A DNA stretch of 64,000 nt from an uncultured Bryobacteraceae bacterium (GTDB taxonomy: Bacteria; Acidobacteriota; Terriglobia; Bryobacterales; Bryobacteraceae), in NCBI GenBank assembly GCA_938027685.1, contig CALJAM010000011.1, forward strand, positions 1 to 64,000, in the 5' to 3' direction. The notes under the pieces were generated by a model. The model saw only the letters and a program-made list of their open reading frames with translations, did no database searches and was not told the origin of the DNA. Position 1 is the stretch's first letter; each line of letters starts with the position of its first letter. Of the stretch, positions 47,793-58,599 are shown piece after piece. Position numbers and translations under genes: made by a program.

Positions 47793-48455
47793 TCATCGTT
47801 TCTTGAGCGTGATGCTAAGTCCGCCGCCCTGCATGTAGAAGACGGTCTCCAGGTCGGGATCGGACGTGACGCGGCGCACGTAGTCAGCGGCCATATCCAC
47901 GTTGTGCGCGAGGATGAGTCCGCCGGGTCGCACGAGGGGCAGTAATTTTTCCAAGTAAGTTACGTATCCGTCCTTGTCGGCATCGAGGAAGACTACGTCG
48001 ACGGGTCCCTTGACGCGGCTGAGCGTCTGACGGGCGTCGCCTTCGACCAGAGTGACCAGCCTGTCGACGCCGGCTTGTTTGAAATGCTCGCGCGCCATAG
48101 CGGCGCGGCGCGCGTCGATCTCGAAGGTAGTCAGCCTGCCGCCGGTTTTCTGCAGGGCGAGGCAGAACCAGAGACCGGAGTAGCCGGTGGAAGTGCCGAC
48201 TTCTACGACGTGCTGCGCGTTGACGGCTTCCGTCAGCAAGCGCAAGGCGCGACCGTCGGCGACCGGGACGCTTGCGAAGAGGCGTCCCTCGCGCTCGGCC
48301 TGCTCGATGACGTCGAGGATCCGTTTTTCCGCGTCGTCCTTGGGCAAAGGTCGGGCTTCGGTCTCCGGTGTCCGGCGGAACGGGCCGCGCCGCTGTGCGC
48401 TCACCAGCACGGCAGCGGCCAACGACAAAGCAACGATCCAGCGAAAGGTTCTCAT
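47793..48455 (-). CDS. O-methyltransferase-type protein with a signal peptide
   Basis: A 220-residue protein. The methyltransferase core is clear: HVVEVGTSTGYSGLWFCLAL (motif I), GRLTTFEIDARRAAMAREHF, GPVDVVFLDADKDGYVTYLE and LVRPGGLILAHNVD, as in the catechol/caffeoyl-CoA O-methyltransferase family. The N-terminus MRTFRWIVALSLAAAVLVSA is a typical signal peptide, which is odd because SAM is in the cytoplasm. It follows the VWA protein gene on the same strand by 43 bases. Confidence 0.85.
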   Translation of the reverse strand: MRTFRWIVALSLAAAVLVSAQRRGPFRRTPETEARPLPKDDAEKRILDVIEQAEREGRLFASVPVADGRALRLLTEAVNAQHVVEVGTSTGYSGLWFCLALQKTGGRLTTFEIDARRAAMAREHFKQAGVDRLVTLVEGDARQTLSRVKGPVDVVFLDADKDGYVTYLEKLLPLVRPGGLILAHNVDMAADYVRRVTSDPDLETVFYMQGGGLSITLKKR

Positions 48456-48498
48456 CGTCGTTCCCTCTGTTTCTGGAATAGAAGACGTAACAGGGCAG

Positions 48499-50574
48499 TC
48501 AAGGTAGCACGACCATAGGAGCGCGGGCCCAGCCGAAGCGCTTGCCTATCTGATCGACCAGGGTGACCTGGCAGATATAACGGCCGGGCGGGAGCTCTTT
48601 CAGGGGGAGCTCGAAACGGACGGGCAGTACACCCGGCCGCGCGGCGGTCGTTTCCGCCAAACGCACGGGCTGCGACTGGAAAACCTTCTTTTGTCCGCGC
48701 AGGAAGGCGACTTCGCCGACGACGCTGAGCCGGCGGTCTTGCGGGTCCGCGGCGGGGTCGTATGCTTCGACGTACACGTAGAGGTTCTGATCGCGCCGAA
48801 AGACGCGGGTGACACTGGGCGCCAGCTTCAGGTTGTCGGCGACCAGGGGACTGGAAGCCAGCAGTTTGCGGTTGCGGGTGGCCGCGCCGACTGCCGCCTT
48901 CAGCGGTTCGCGTTGGCCGGCGAGCACGAGGGAACTCAAGCGCAATCGATCCTTGACGGAGGCCAGATCAGGCACCTCGAAGGTCGTTTCAAACGTGCCG
49001 ATCTTTCCCAGTTGATTTTCGCGTGCAAGGAACTTGAGCCGGTAACGGCCGGGGGGCAGAGTGAAGCCGGTGTCGTACTGGAAATTGCGGCGTTCCAAAT
49101 GTGCTGCGTCTTCGGCGCGCAGACGGACGCGGATGCCGTCGCGCACGGTGGCGACGACGCGGCCGCGGCTGTCGCGGACCTGGCCGATGAAGTCGAGTTC
49201 GGTGGCTTCGGTCGAGCCTCGGCGGGCCAGCGTGATCTCGTTGCCGGGAATCTTCACTGAGACCGGGACGAAGTAACGATCGGCTGCGAGACGGAAGTAG
49301 TTCACCTCGAGCGCCAGTGGCAGGTCGGTAATGGGATCGCCGAGCGCGAGGGCCTCCTCGAGCTGCTGCTCCTTGTCGGACTCGGTGAAGCGGGAGAAGT
49401 CCTTGGGAGCGAAGTAGCCGCTGCGATAATCGAGCTTGGCTTGCAGGGGGCGATTCAGACGAACCTGGATGCGACGGAAGCGGCCGTCCTGCGCTTGGTT
49501 GGCGGGGTAGTAACCGAGGATGTAATAGCTGCGGATGTCCTGTTGAGCCTGGCGAATGCCGAGCGTCAGATCGTTGGCGTCCAGGAAGGCGCGGCCGCCG
49601 GTGTCTTCGGCGAGGGCGACCAGCGTGTCCTGCCGTGCAAAGAAGCGCTGCATCTGGCTTCGCTGAGTGCGGCCGGAGAAGATGCCGGTACCCGAAGGGG
49701 AGGCCTGGGAAGCATCACCGCCGGCGACGGTGGCTACCAGGCCCCGCGCGTCCACGGGGTAGAAAGAAAGGTTGGCGCGCACGGCGGCGTTGATGGTGGC
49801 GCGGAGTTGCGACTCGTTGTCGACGCCGGTGCGGCTGACGCCGCCGGAGAAATAGATGAGCGCCTTCTTCTCGGGCAAGGCCGACAGCATGCGCGCCGCT
49901 CTTTCGAGCGCTCCCAGTTTGCGATCGGTGTTGAAGATGTTGAATTCGCTTTCGTCCGGGCTGTAGGCGGCGGATTCGTCCGCGGCGGCTTCCTCATCGG
50001 TTTCTGATTCGGCAGCCAGCTCGCTGGCCTCACCGGTGCGAAAGCTTTGGATGACGCGGGCCAGGGCGTCGCGGTCATCGGTGAAATCCTGCTCCAACTT
50101 GAGTTGGGCGCCAAAACTCATGATGGCGACCAGATCCTCCGGCTGCATCTGCTCGCGGATGAACTTCAGCGCAGCCTGGTGAGCGCGGGCCTGATCGGCC
50201 GGGGACATGGAAGAGTGATCGAAGAAGAGGACCAGCAATCGGCGGTCGCGGTACCGGATGGTTCCGGGCGAGGCGATGCGGATGGGGCCCGCCGCGCCGG
50301 CGGAGGGCTCCGCTTGCGGGCGTGCCGCGAGCGAGGGCGTCGTCGGGGACGGATCCAGTCGTTGGTATTCGAAGATCGCGATGGTTTGGGGCTTGCCGTC
50401 CTCAAGGATCGTGAAGTCGTCTTTGGAGAGCCCGGCGATGTCGCGGCCCGCACGATCGCGCACGAAGACGTTGACAATGACGAGGTTAGTAGTGGCGCGG
50501 AAGACGGGTGCGGTTTGCTGGGCGATGGCGGCGGCGAGTGCGAGGAGCGGGAGGGTTCGGATGAGGCCAAGCAT
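48499..50574 (-). CDS. Secreted VWA-domain protein of acidobacterial type
   Basis: A 691-residue protein with a signal peptide (MLGLIRTLPLLALAAAIA). A Cna-like/VWFA-related opening (NLVIVNVFVRDRAGRDIAGL; KDDFTILEDGKPQTIAIFEY) leads into a VWA domain. The MIDAS reads DHSSM instead of the usual D-x-S-x-S, so it may not bind metal in the usual way. The C-terminal half holds beta domains of sandwich type. It ends in a short operon: receptor, this protein, then the exported methyltransferase. Probable function in surface interactions is inferred. Confidence 0.88.
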   Translation of the reverse strand: MLGLIRTLPLLALAAAIAQQTAPVFRATTNLVIVNVFVRDRAGRDIAGLSKDDFTILEDGKPQTIAIFEYQRLDPSPTTPSLAARPQAEPSAGAAGPIRIASPGTIRYRDRRLLVLFFDHSSMSPADQARAHQAALKFIREQMQPEDLVAIMSFGAQLKLEQDFTDDRDALARVIQSFRTGEASELAAESETDEEAAADESAAYSPDESEFNIFNTDRKLGALERAARMLSALPEKKALIYFSGGVSRTGVDNESQLRATINAAVRANLSFYPVDARGLVATVAGGDASQASPSGTGIFSGRTQRSQMQRFFARQDTLVALAEDTGGRAFLDANDLTLGIRQAQQDIRSYYILGYYPANQAQDGRFRRIQVRLNRPLQAKLDYRSGYFAPKDFSRFTESDKEQQLEEALALGDPITDLPLALEVNYFRLAADRYFVPVSVKIPGNEITLARRGSTEATELDFIGQVRDSRGRVVATVRDGIRVRLRAEDAAHLERRNFQYDTGFTLPPGRYRLKFLARENQLGKIGTFETTFEVPDLASVKDRLRLSSLVLAGQREPLKAAVGAATRNRKLLASSPLVADNLKLAPSVTRVFRRDQNLYVYVEAYDPAADPQDRRLSVVGEVAFLRGQKKVFQSQPVRLAETTAARPGVLPVRFELPLKELPPGRYICQVTLVDQIGKRFGWARAPMVVLP

Positions 50575-50579
50575 GGTCG

Positions 50580-53500
50580 TCAGAACCTCAGGCGGAGTTG
50601 TGCGCTGACGCGGCGCATGGGGGCCGTGGCGGTGGGGAGTCCATAATCGGCGGCGTTGACTACCGTGCCAAGGCGGGTGAAGCTGACGTGGTTGGTGACG
50701 TTGTGACTGTCGACGCGGAATTCGAGCGTGCGGCGTTCGCCGAGCGGTATCAGGCGAGCCAGGGAGAGGTCGAGGGACCAGAGGGTGGGCCCGTCGATCG
50801 TGTTGCGACCGGCGTTGCCGAAACGGCCGGGTTGGGGGATGGTGAAGGCGGCGAGGTTGAAGAAACCAGTCTGGCTACGGATGGGCAGGCCGGTGGCGTC
50901 GGCGCGGCCGCTGCCCACGGCCCCTGTGCCGCCGGTGTCAGCAAGGTTACCCAGCACGCGGGCGGTGAGCGGCGTGCCGGAGCCGGCCGTGAGGCCGCCA
51001 CTAAGGCTCCAGTTGCCGAGCAATCGGCCGGCCCACGGCGATGAGGCCAGTATTCGTCCTCGGTCGCGGACGGGCGAGTTCAGGACGTAGAAGAGGCTGA
51101 GGCTATGGCGCTGGTCGAAGCTGGAGCGACCGCGTTCGGCGCGGAGGTCCCTGTCGTTCTGCGCGACCACGGCCGCGCCACCGCCCAGGGTAGATGCGTT
51201 GTCGATGGACTTCGAGTAGACGTAGAGCAGGTTGGCCGAGACGCCGCGAGCCAGCCGGCGCATGAGCCGAACCTGTCCGCCGTGGTAAACCGAGTTGCCT
51301 TCCGAGCTGTCCCAGACGAAGCCCACGGCGTTGCCGATGCGTCGTCGATCTTCGGCCGTCAGAGGGGAGCCGGGTGCAGCGCGGTTGGGCATGCGCTGGA
51401 TGTCGAGCCGAGTCCCCTTGGTTCCGAGGTAGCCGAGCTCGAGGAAGAGCGTGCGACTGAGGGAGTGCTGCAGTGAAAAGCTCCAGGTCTGGGCGTAGCC
51501 GGTGCGGTAGCTGCGGTCGACGGCGTAGGTGTTGGTGACGGTTTTGGTGGGCGAGGCGGCGAAGCCGTTGCGCAGCGTGAGGACTCGCGCCGGGGAGGTA
51601 TTGAGGGCGGCGGTGTTGGCGAAGGGGGGTTGCGAGGCCAGCCTCTGGGGGAATTGACCGTAGATGGCGCCATTATAGAAGATGCCGTAGCTTGCGCGCA
51701 CGAGCAGGCTTCGGCGCGCGGAGGGCCGCCAGGCCAGGCCGAGGCGGGGTGCGAGATTGTTCGGATCGGCATCGACCAACCCGCGCGGGAAGGGCCCGCT
51801 GTAAGGGCCGGATTGTCCGGGCGTGACGACGGCCACGCCGGTGAAATCGGGCGCGACGTCGAGATTGGCGATGCGATTGAACTTCTCGTAGAAGGGCTGG
51901 AAGAATTCGTACCGCAGGCCGAGATTCAGGCTGAGGTTGGAGTTGACGCGCCAGTCCTCCATGAGGAAGGCGCTGAAGTGCGAGGCGCGGAAGTAGGTGT
52001 TCGAGGCGCCGAAGCGGATCGAGCTCGATTGCGGCAGTCCGAGCAGAAAGTCCGCGAAATCGAGCCCCGTTCGGGGCGCGGGGAGGCCCGCCTCGTCTAA
52101 AGCGCTGGTGGCGAGTCCAGTGAAGGTGAACGTGCCGCGCGCGTTCTGGTCGGTGCGCACGTTGATCTGGACGCGGCGGAACTCACCGCCCAGGGTAAGG
52201 TTGTGCCGTCCGCGCACCAGGAGCAGCGAGGGCGACAGGGTCGCCTGTTGGTTGCGCCGCAAAAGGGCGCCGGCGTCGCTGAGATCGCCGAAGTTGGTGA
52301 AGTTCAGATTCGGCGGCCCGTAGTTGACGGGATCGCGCGAGACTCCGAGGATGCCGAGCTCTCCGGCGACGTCCCGCTTATACGCGAAGTGGGGCAGGGT
52401 TTCGTTGCGGTTGCGCGAAACCGTGGCGCGCAGAGTCCAGATCGTGGTGCGCGAGAAGTTATGCGTCCATCCGCCGGAGAGGTTGAGTCCGCGGCCGTTG
52501 GTGGCGTCGCGGAATCGGTAGAGTTGACTGAGGGCGCCGCGGCGCCATTGCGAGCTAACGTTGAGGTCGAGACGGTCCCGCCGGGTCAACGGCCGCATGA
52601 CCCGCAGGGCGAGCTGATCGCTGTCGTTGCCGTCGGAGGTGACGTATTGGTAGTTTTGCACGGAGCCGGGCTGGTTGGGCAACGGGAAGAACTCCAGCAG
52701 GCCCAGCGCGATGGGATCCATGCGCGAGGCGGGTATGCGGTTGGCCGGGAACGGCAGTCTGCCGGCGGGATCGAAAATTACCGTGCTGAGCGGCCCCAGC
52801 GGCTCGGAGAAGTCGCCGGCGCGCTGCTGGGGTGTAGGCAGCGTCGATGTGGCGTGGTAAGGGCTGCGCGCCCGGGCGCCGGAATAGTTCACGAAAAAGA
52901 AGGTGCGGTCGCTGCGAGGCAATTTGGGCAGAGCGAGCGGGCCGCCCAAGTTGATTCCGAAGCGGCTCTGGGCGTAGGAGGGCTTCTCTATTTTCTGACC
53001 GGTAAGGGAATAGGGCCTGGCGTCGAGAGCCGAGTTATTGAGGCTGAAAAAGAGTCCGCCGCGGATGCCTTCCCTGCCGCGTGCGATGCGGTTGCCAAAG
53101 GGCCCGTCAGTCGTCCACGTTGCGGGGCCAGGGCCGGCCATGCGCCGCTGATCGGCCGGGCCGACGGTCCTGCGGGCGCCGGGTGCGCCGGGACGCATTC
53201 CGGGGCCACCGATCATGCCGGGACCGCCGCCCATGCGGGGGCCCGGACCCAGGCCGGGACCGCGTCCCGGGTTCGCGCCAGGTGGTCCGCCGGGACCGGG
53301 GCCAGGCGGAGGCGGCCCCGCCTGGGGGCCGATTTCAGGCTCAACAGAGCCGGGCGCCGCCCCGAAGGCGCGTGCGGCGGCTTCCGTGCTCACGGCCATC
53401 TCGCGCATCTGTTCAAAGCCCATGCGCATCTGTTCGAGAAGGCCCTGGCGGAGCGCCCGTTGCAGGTTGGCGCTCAGGGAGCCGCTCAGCAGAAAGGCTT

Positions 53501-53966
53501 CGTTAGCGCTGGTTTCAGCTGTAAATCCGGTGGGCAGAGGGTGGGCCTGAATCTCTTCCTCGAGCCTGCTCTCGGCGGACTCGGAGGTTTGATTCAGCGC
53601 CAGGCGCTGAAAGGCTTTGGCCGGCGGGGATAGGCGTGGGCGGGCTGCCGGAGGCTCAATCTCAAGAGACCACTCCAGCACGGCGGTCGCGGGCAGCTCG
53701 AGGGTGCGGCGCGCTGTGCGAAAGCCCGTTAGCGCGATTTCGATTTCCCAGGTCCCCGGCGACAGGTCCTGCAGGAGATAGCGTCCCTGCTCATCGGTTA
53801 CGGTGACGACCTTCCGGTCGCCTTGGGTGGCGGTGACCGTGGCGCCGGGGACGGGGAGGCCGCCGGAACGTACGACACCCTGGTGGCGCATCTCGGCAGT
53901 TTGGGCTGCGAGGACGAGCGTGGCCACAAGTGACCCGATTGCACCTAGCGACGGACCGGTAGTCAT
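50580..53966 (-). CDS. TonB-dependent receptor with Pro/Gly-rich insert
   Basis: A 1,128-residue outer-membrane protein. Start ATG at 53966 (signal: GAIGSLVATLVLAA). After a carboxypeptidase-regulatory domain (MRHQGVVRSGGLPVPGATVT), there is a region with about 80 residues of Pro/Gly-rich sequence (GPGPGGPPGANPGRGPGLGP; GGPGMIGGPGMRPGAPG) before the plug and barrel. The barrel ends VSAQLRLRF with terminal Phe. The insert is unlike the other two receptors in the window. Heads the operon with the VWA gene, five bases apart. Confidence 0.9.
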   Translation of the reverse strand: MTTGPSLGAIGSLVATLVLAAQTAEMRHQGVVRSGGLPVPGATVTATQGDRKVVTVTDEQGRYLLQDLSPGTWEIEIALTGFRTARRTLELPATAVLEWSLEIEPPAARPRLSPPAKAFQRLALNQTSESAESRLEEEIQAHPLPTGFTAETSANEAFLLSGSLSANLQRALRQGLLEQMRMGFEQMREMAVSTEAAARAFGAAPGSVEPEIGPQAGPPPPGPGPGGPPGANPGRGPGLGPGPRMGGGPGMIGGPGMRPGAPGARRTVGPADQRRMAGPGPATWTTDGPFGNRIARGREGIRGGLFFSLNNSALDARPYSLTGQKIEKPSYAQSRFGINLGGPLALPKLPRSDRTFFFVNYSGARARSPYHATSTLPTPQQRAGDFSEPLGPLSTVIFDPAGRLPFPANRIPASRMDPIALGLLEFFPLPNQPGSVQNYQYVTSDGNDSDQLALRVMRPLTRRDRLDLNVSSQWRRGALSQLYRFRDATNGRGLNLSGGWTHNFSRTTIWTLRATVSRNRNETLPHFAYKRDVAGELGILGVSRDPVNYGPPNLNFTNFGDLSDAGALLRRNQQATLSPSLLLVRGRHNLTLGGEFRRVQINVRTDQNARGTFTFTGLATSALDEAGLPAPRTGLDFADFLLGLPQSSSIRFGASNTYFRASHFSAFLMEDWRVNSNLSLNLGLRYEFFQPFYEKFNRIANLDVAPDFTGVAVVTPGQSGPYSGPFPRGLVDADPNNLAPRLGLAWRPSARRSLLVRASYGIFYNGAIYGQFPQRLASQPPFANTAALNTSPARVLTLRNGFAASPTKTVTNTYAVDRSYRTGYAQTWSFSLQHSLSRTLFLELGYLGTKGTRLDIQRMPNRAAPGSPLTAEDRRRIGNAVGFVWDSSEGNSVYHGGQVRLMRRLARGVSANLLYVYSKSIDNASTLGGGAAVVAQNDRDLRAERGRSSFDQRHSLSLFYVLNSPVRDRGRILASSPWAGRLLGNWSLSGGLTAGSGTPLTARVLGNLADTGGTGAVGSGRADATGLPIRSQTGFFNLAAFTIPQPGRFGNAGRNTIDGPTLWSLDLSLARLIPLGERRTLEFRVDSHNVTNHVSFTRLGTVVNAADYGLPTATAPMRRVSAQLRLRF

Positions 53967-54167
53967 GAGCGTAGAACCTTTGGGCTGCAAGCCCTCCATT
54001 TGAAACGAACGCCGCCCGGGCAGACAAGTTACCGGCGGCCATCACCTTTTACTTCCTTTTTACCTGCGGCGGCCGACTTTTACCCTCTTTACGGGTGCCT
54101 TGATGAGCTATACTGAGCAGGCACGATCTTCAGGGAGTTCACGAAGAGGTTCCGGGAGGGCTCCACC

Positions 54168-55028
54168 ATGCAGAGATTTCTTCGCATCGGCGGGTTCGTT
54201 TTCGTAGCGGCCCTCGTTTCTGCCCAGCAACAGCCCGCGCCGCTGTCGATCGTCGGCCTGCGCGAGGGCATTTACTGGATTCGCGGGGGCAGCGGCGCCA
54301 ACGCGGGGTTGATCGTGGGAGGGGACGAGGCCATCCTGATCGACGCCAAAATGACGGCCGAGAGCGCGCAGGCCATGCTGGAAGAGGTACGCAAGGTGAC
54401 GGCGAGCCCGGTGCGGCGCGTGATCCTGACGCACAGCGACGGCGATCACGTGAATGGTCTACCGGGTTTGCCAAAGGACGTTACCGTGATTGCGCACGCG
54501 AACGCACGGCGCGATTTGGAGGAGGCGTCCAAGGACGCCAAGTTGGCTGGGCTTGCGGGGTGGCTGCCCCGCGAGTCGGTCGCCGACAGGTGTTCGCTGA
54601 ACGCCGGCGGCCTCCGTATCGAGCTGATGCACCTGGGGCCGGCGCACACGGATGGCGATCTGGTAGTGTTCGTGCCCAGCCAGCGCGTTGCTTTCGTCGG
54701 CGATCTGGTCTTCATCGGGCGCGATCCTTTGATCCACCGACACAAGAACGGGCGGTTCTCCGGGCTGCTAGCAACGTTACGGAAGTTACTCGACCTTGAT
54801 GCGGACACTTATGTGTCCGGTCATGCCGAGCCGGTAGGCAAAGAGGATTTACGGAAGCTGCTCGCCACGCTGGAAGCAACCGAAGGCAAGGTGCGCGGTC
54901 TGCTTGCGGAGGGTAAAAGCCTGGAGGAGATCAAAGCCGCGCTGGGAGTTCAGGAACCGGCTGCCGGTCAGCGGCGACGGCCGAGCTTGGTCGAGGTAAT
55001 TTATCTCGAGCTCAGGGAGAAAAAATAG
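54168..55028 (+). CDS. Secreted metallo-beta-lactamase-fold hydrolase
   Basis: A 286-residue protein with a signal peptide (RFLRIGGFVFVAALVSA). The MBL fold is clear: LIVGGDEAILIDAK, LTHSDGDHVNG (the H-x-H-x-D-H motif, here HSDGDH with Asp in place of the second His), LGPAHTDGDLVVFVP, VAFVGDLVF and DTYVSGHAEPVG. It should be a two-metal hydrolase; substrate unknown. The stop codon lies inside the T tract of the opposite-strand terminator. Confidence 0.88.
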   Translation: MQRFLRIGGFVFVAALVSAQQQPAPLSIVGLREGIYWIRGGSGANAGLIVGGDEAILIDAKMTAESAQAMLEEVRKVTASPVRRVILTHSDGDHVNGLPGLPKDVTVIAHANARRDLEEASKDAKLAGLAGWLPRESVADRCSLNAGGLRIELMHLGPAHTDGDLVVFVPSQRVAFVGDLVFIGRDPLIHRHKNGRFSGLLATLRKLLDLDADTYVSGHAEPVGKEDLRKLLATLEATEGKVRGLLAEGKSLEEIKAALGVQEPAAGQRRRPSLVEVIYLELREKK

Positions 55029-55062
55029 CGGCGCCCGGGGACGACGAGGTCCCCGGCGCCGC
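55020..55062 (-). terminator. Terminator between convergent genes
   Basis: A 14-base-pair stem (28-42 with 49-62 of the 55,000 block) with one bulged base and a six-base loop. On the minus strand it is followed by TATTTTTT, so it should terminate the DUF gene at 55093. On the plus strand the hairpin lies after the hydrolase stop but lacks a T tract. The T run shares bases with the plus-strand gene's last codons. Confidence 0.8.
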
Positions 55063-55092
55063 CCAGAGGCGTGTGGGGGCGATATCAACCGC

Positions 55093-55485
55093 TCAGGAGG
55101 GCATTCTCTTGGCGACGAACTCGCGCGTCTGCGGGCCGGGCCCCTCGGCGCCCTCGCGCTGGCGGGTAAATCGGATCTGATCTCCCTCGACCTTGCCTTT
55201 GTAGAGGAACTTCATCTGGTTGCCGCCGAACTCGATGACCTGGGTGAAGGAGATCTCGTCACCCTGGATCTTGCCGTCGGAGATCGGGGACTCGCCGCGG
55301 GGCGTCGAGATGGACCCCGTCAGCTTCTCGCCCTCGACCTTGAAGGTGAAGGTCATCTGCATGGATTGACCTTGCCTGCCAGGCACCTCGGCGACCCATT
55401 TTCCAGTGACATCGGCCGCCCAAGCGCTGAGCGCACCCAGGCCGGCCAGGAGCAAGCACACGATGAAGAATCGCTTTGCCGTCAT
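55093..55485 (-). CDS. Small secreted beta-barrel-like protein
   Basis: A 130-residue protein with a signal peptide (AKRFFIVCLLLAGLGALSAW). The body DVTGKWVAEVPGRQGQSMQM, FKVEGEKLTGSISTPRGESP and MKFLYKGKVEGDQIRFTRQR is typical of the short acidobacterial proteins with a repeated G-x-L/I-x-G-x-I pattern. No function known. It ends at a strong hairpin. Confidence 0.85.
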   Translation of the reverse strand: MTAKRFFIVCLLLAGLGALSAWAADVTGKWVAEVPGRQGQSMQMTFTFKVEGEKLTGSISTPRGESPISDGKIQGDEISFTQVIEFGGNQMKFLYKGKVEGDQIRFTRQREGAEGPGPQTREFVAKRMPS

Positions 55486-55584
55486 ATCCGGAAAGACTAT
55501 GGCCGAGGCCGCCGGGGTTACGCTCCTGCAGCCGGGGCCGGGTGGATTCGCATCGGAGGGGTGCAGGCGACCGCTCCGGTCGCC

Positions 55585-57846
<2,262 letters not shown>

Positions 57847-57866
<20 letters not shown>

Positions 57867-58503
57867 GAGCGGTTGCGGGCGCCGGCGTGATTTCCCGGAT
57901 GCGGATGTTGCGGAACATGACGATGCTCTGGCGGTCATGGAGCTGCAAGCCGATGGGTCCGAACTTGGGTCGGCCAGGCAGGCCGGGGTGCTCGGCAACG
58001 AGCTTGCCGTTCAGCTTGACGCGGATGCGATCGAAGCGAGACTCGATTTCGAGAGTGTTCCAGTCGTTCCGCATGTCGGGATCGCGGGCGGGGGCCAGGT
58101 GATAGATGCTGCCGGTGGGGAAGCGATCGGGGTAGCCGTTGACGATCTGGATCTCGTAGCCGATGTGCGATGGAGTCCGCTCGGGATCCCACTCGGTTCC
58201 CACAGCCCAGCGCGCCCGGGAGGTGTCGCGGATGGAGATGCCGGAATTGCCACCCAAGCGCGTCCAGAACTCCAGATAGAGGTCGAACTCGCCGAATTCC
58301 TTTTTGGTGTAGAGCCAGGATTGGTGGAGGCAGGGCTTGCGCGGGTCGCACTGGCCGAGCAGGGTGCCGTCGCTCATCACGGTCCAGACGCCTTCGCCGA
58401 TGACCTCCCAGCCGTCTAGGCTTTTGCCGTCGAAGAGCGGGATCCAGTCGGCTGCGAGGGCCAGCGAAGGGAGGAGCATGCAGAGGAATACGGCCGCACT
58501 CAC
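57847..58503 (-). CDS. DUF1080 (3-keto-disaccharide hydrolase-type) protein
   Basis: A 218-residue secreted protein. DWIPLFDGKSLDGWEVIGEG, FDLYLEFWTRLGGNSGISIR and FGPIGLQLHDRQSIVMFRNI are the DUF1080 blocks of a jelly-roll fold related to GH16. I start at the GTG at 58503 for a 17-residue leader (SAAVFLCMLLPSLALA); an ATG at 58479 is the alternative. The frame is open to 59862 but that is a shadow of the next gene. DUF1080 proteins are associated with keto-sugar disaccharide hydrolysis. It overlaps the esterase end by 20 bases. Confidence 0.88.
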
Positions 58504-58599
58504 GCTGAGGGATTCTAGCAGACGCCGCGGGGCTTCTCGGGGTAACCTGTCGGGTGTGGGCGCGCGCCTACCCAATTTGAAATAGACTGAGGTTGAATC

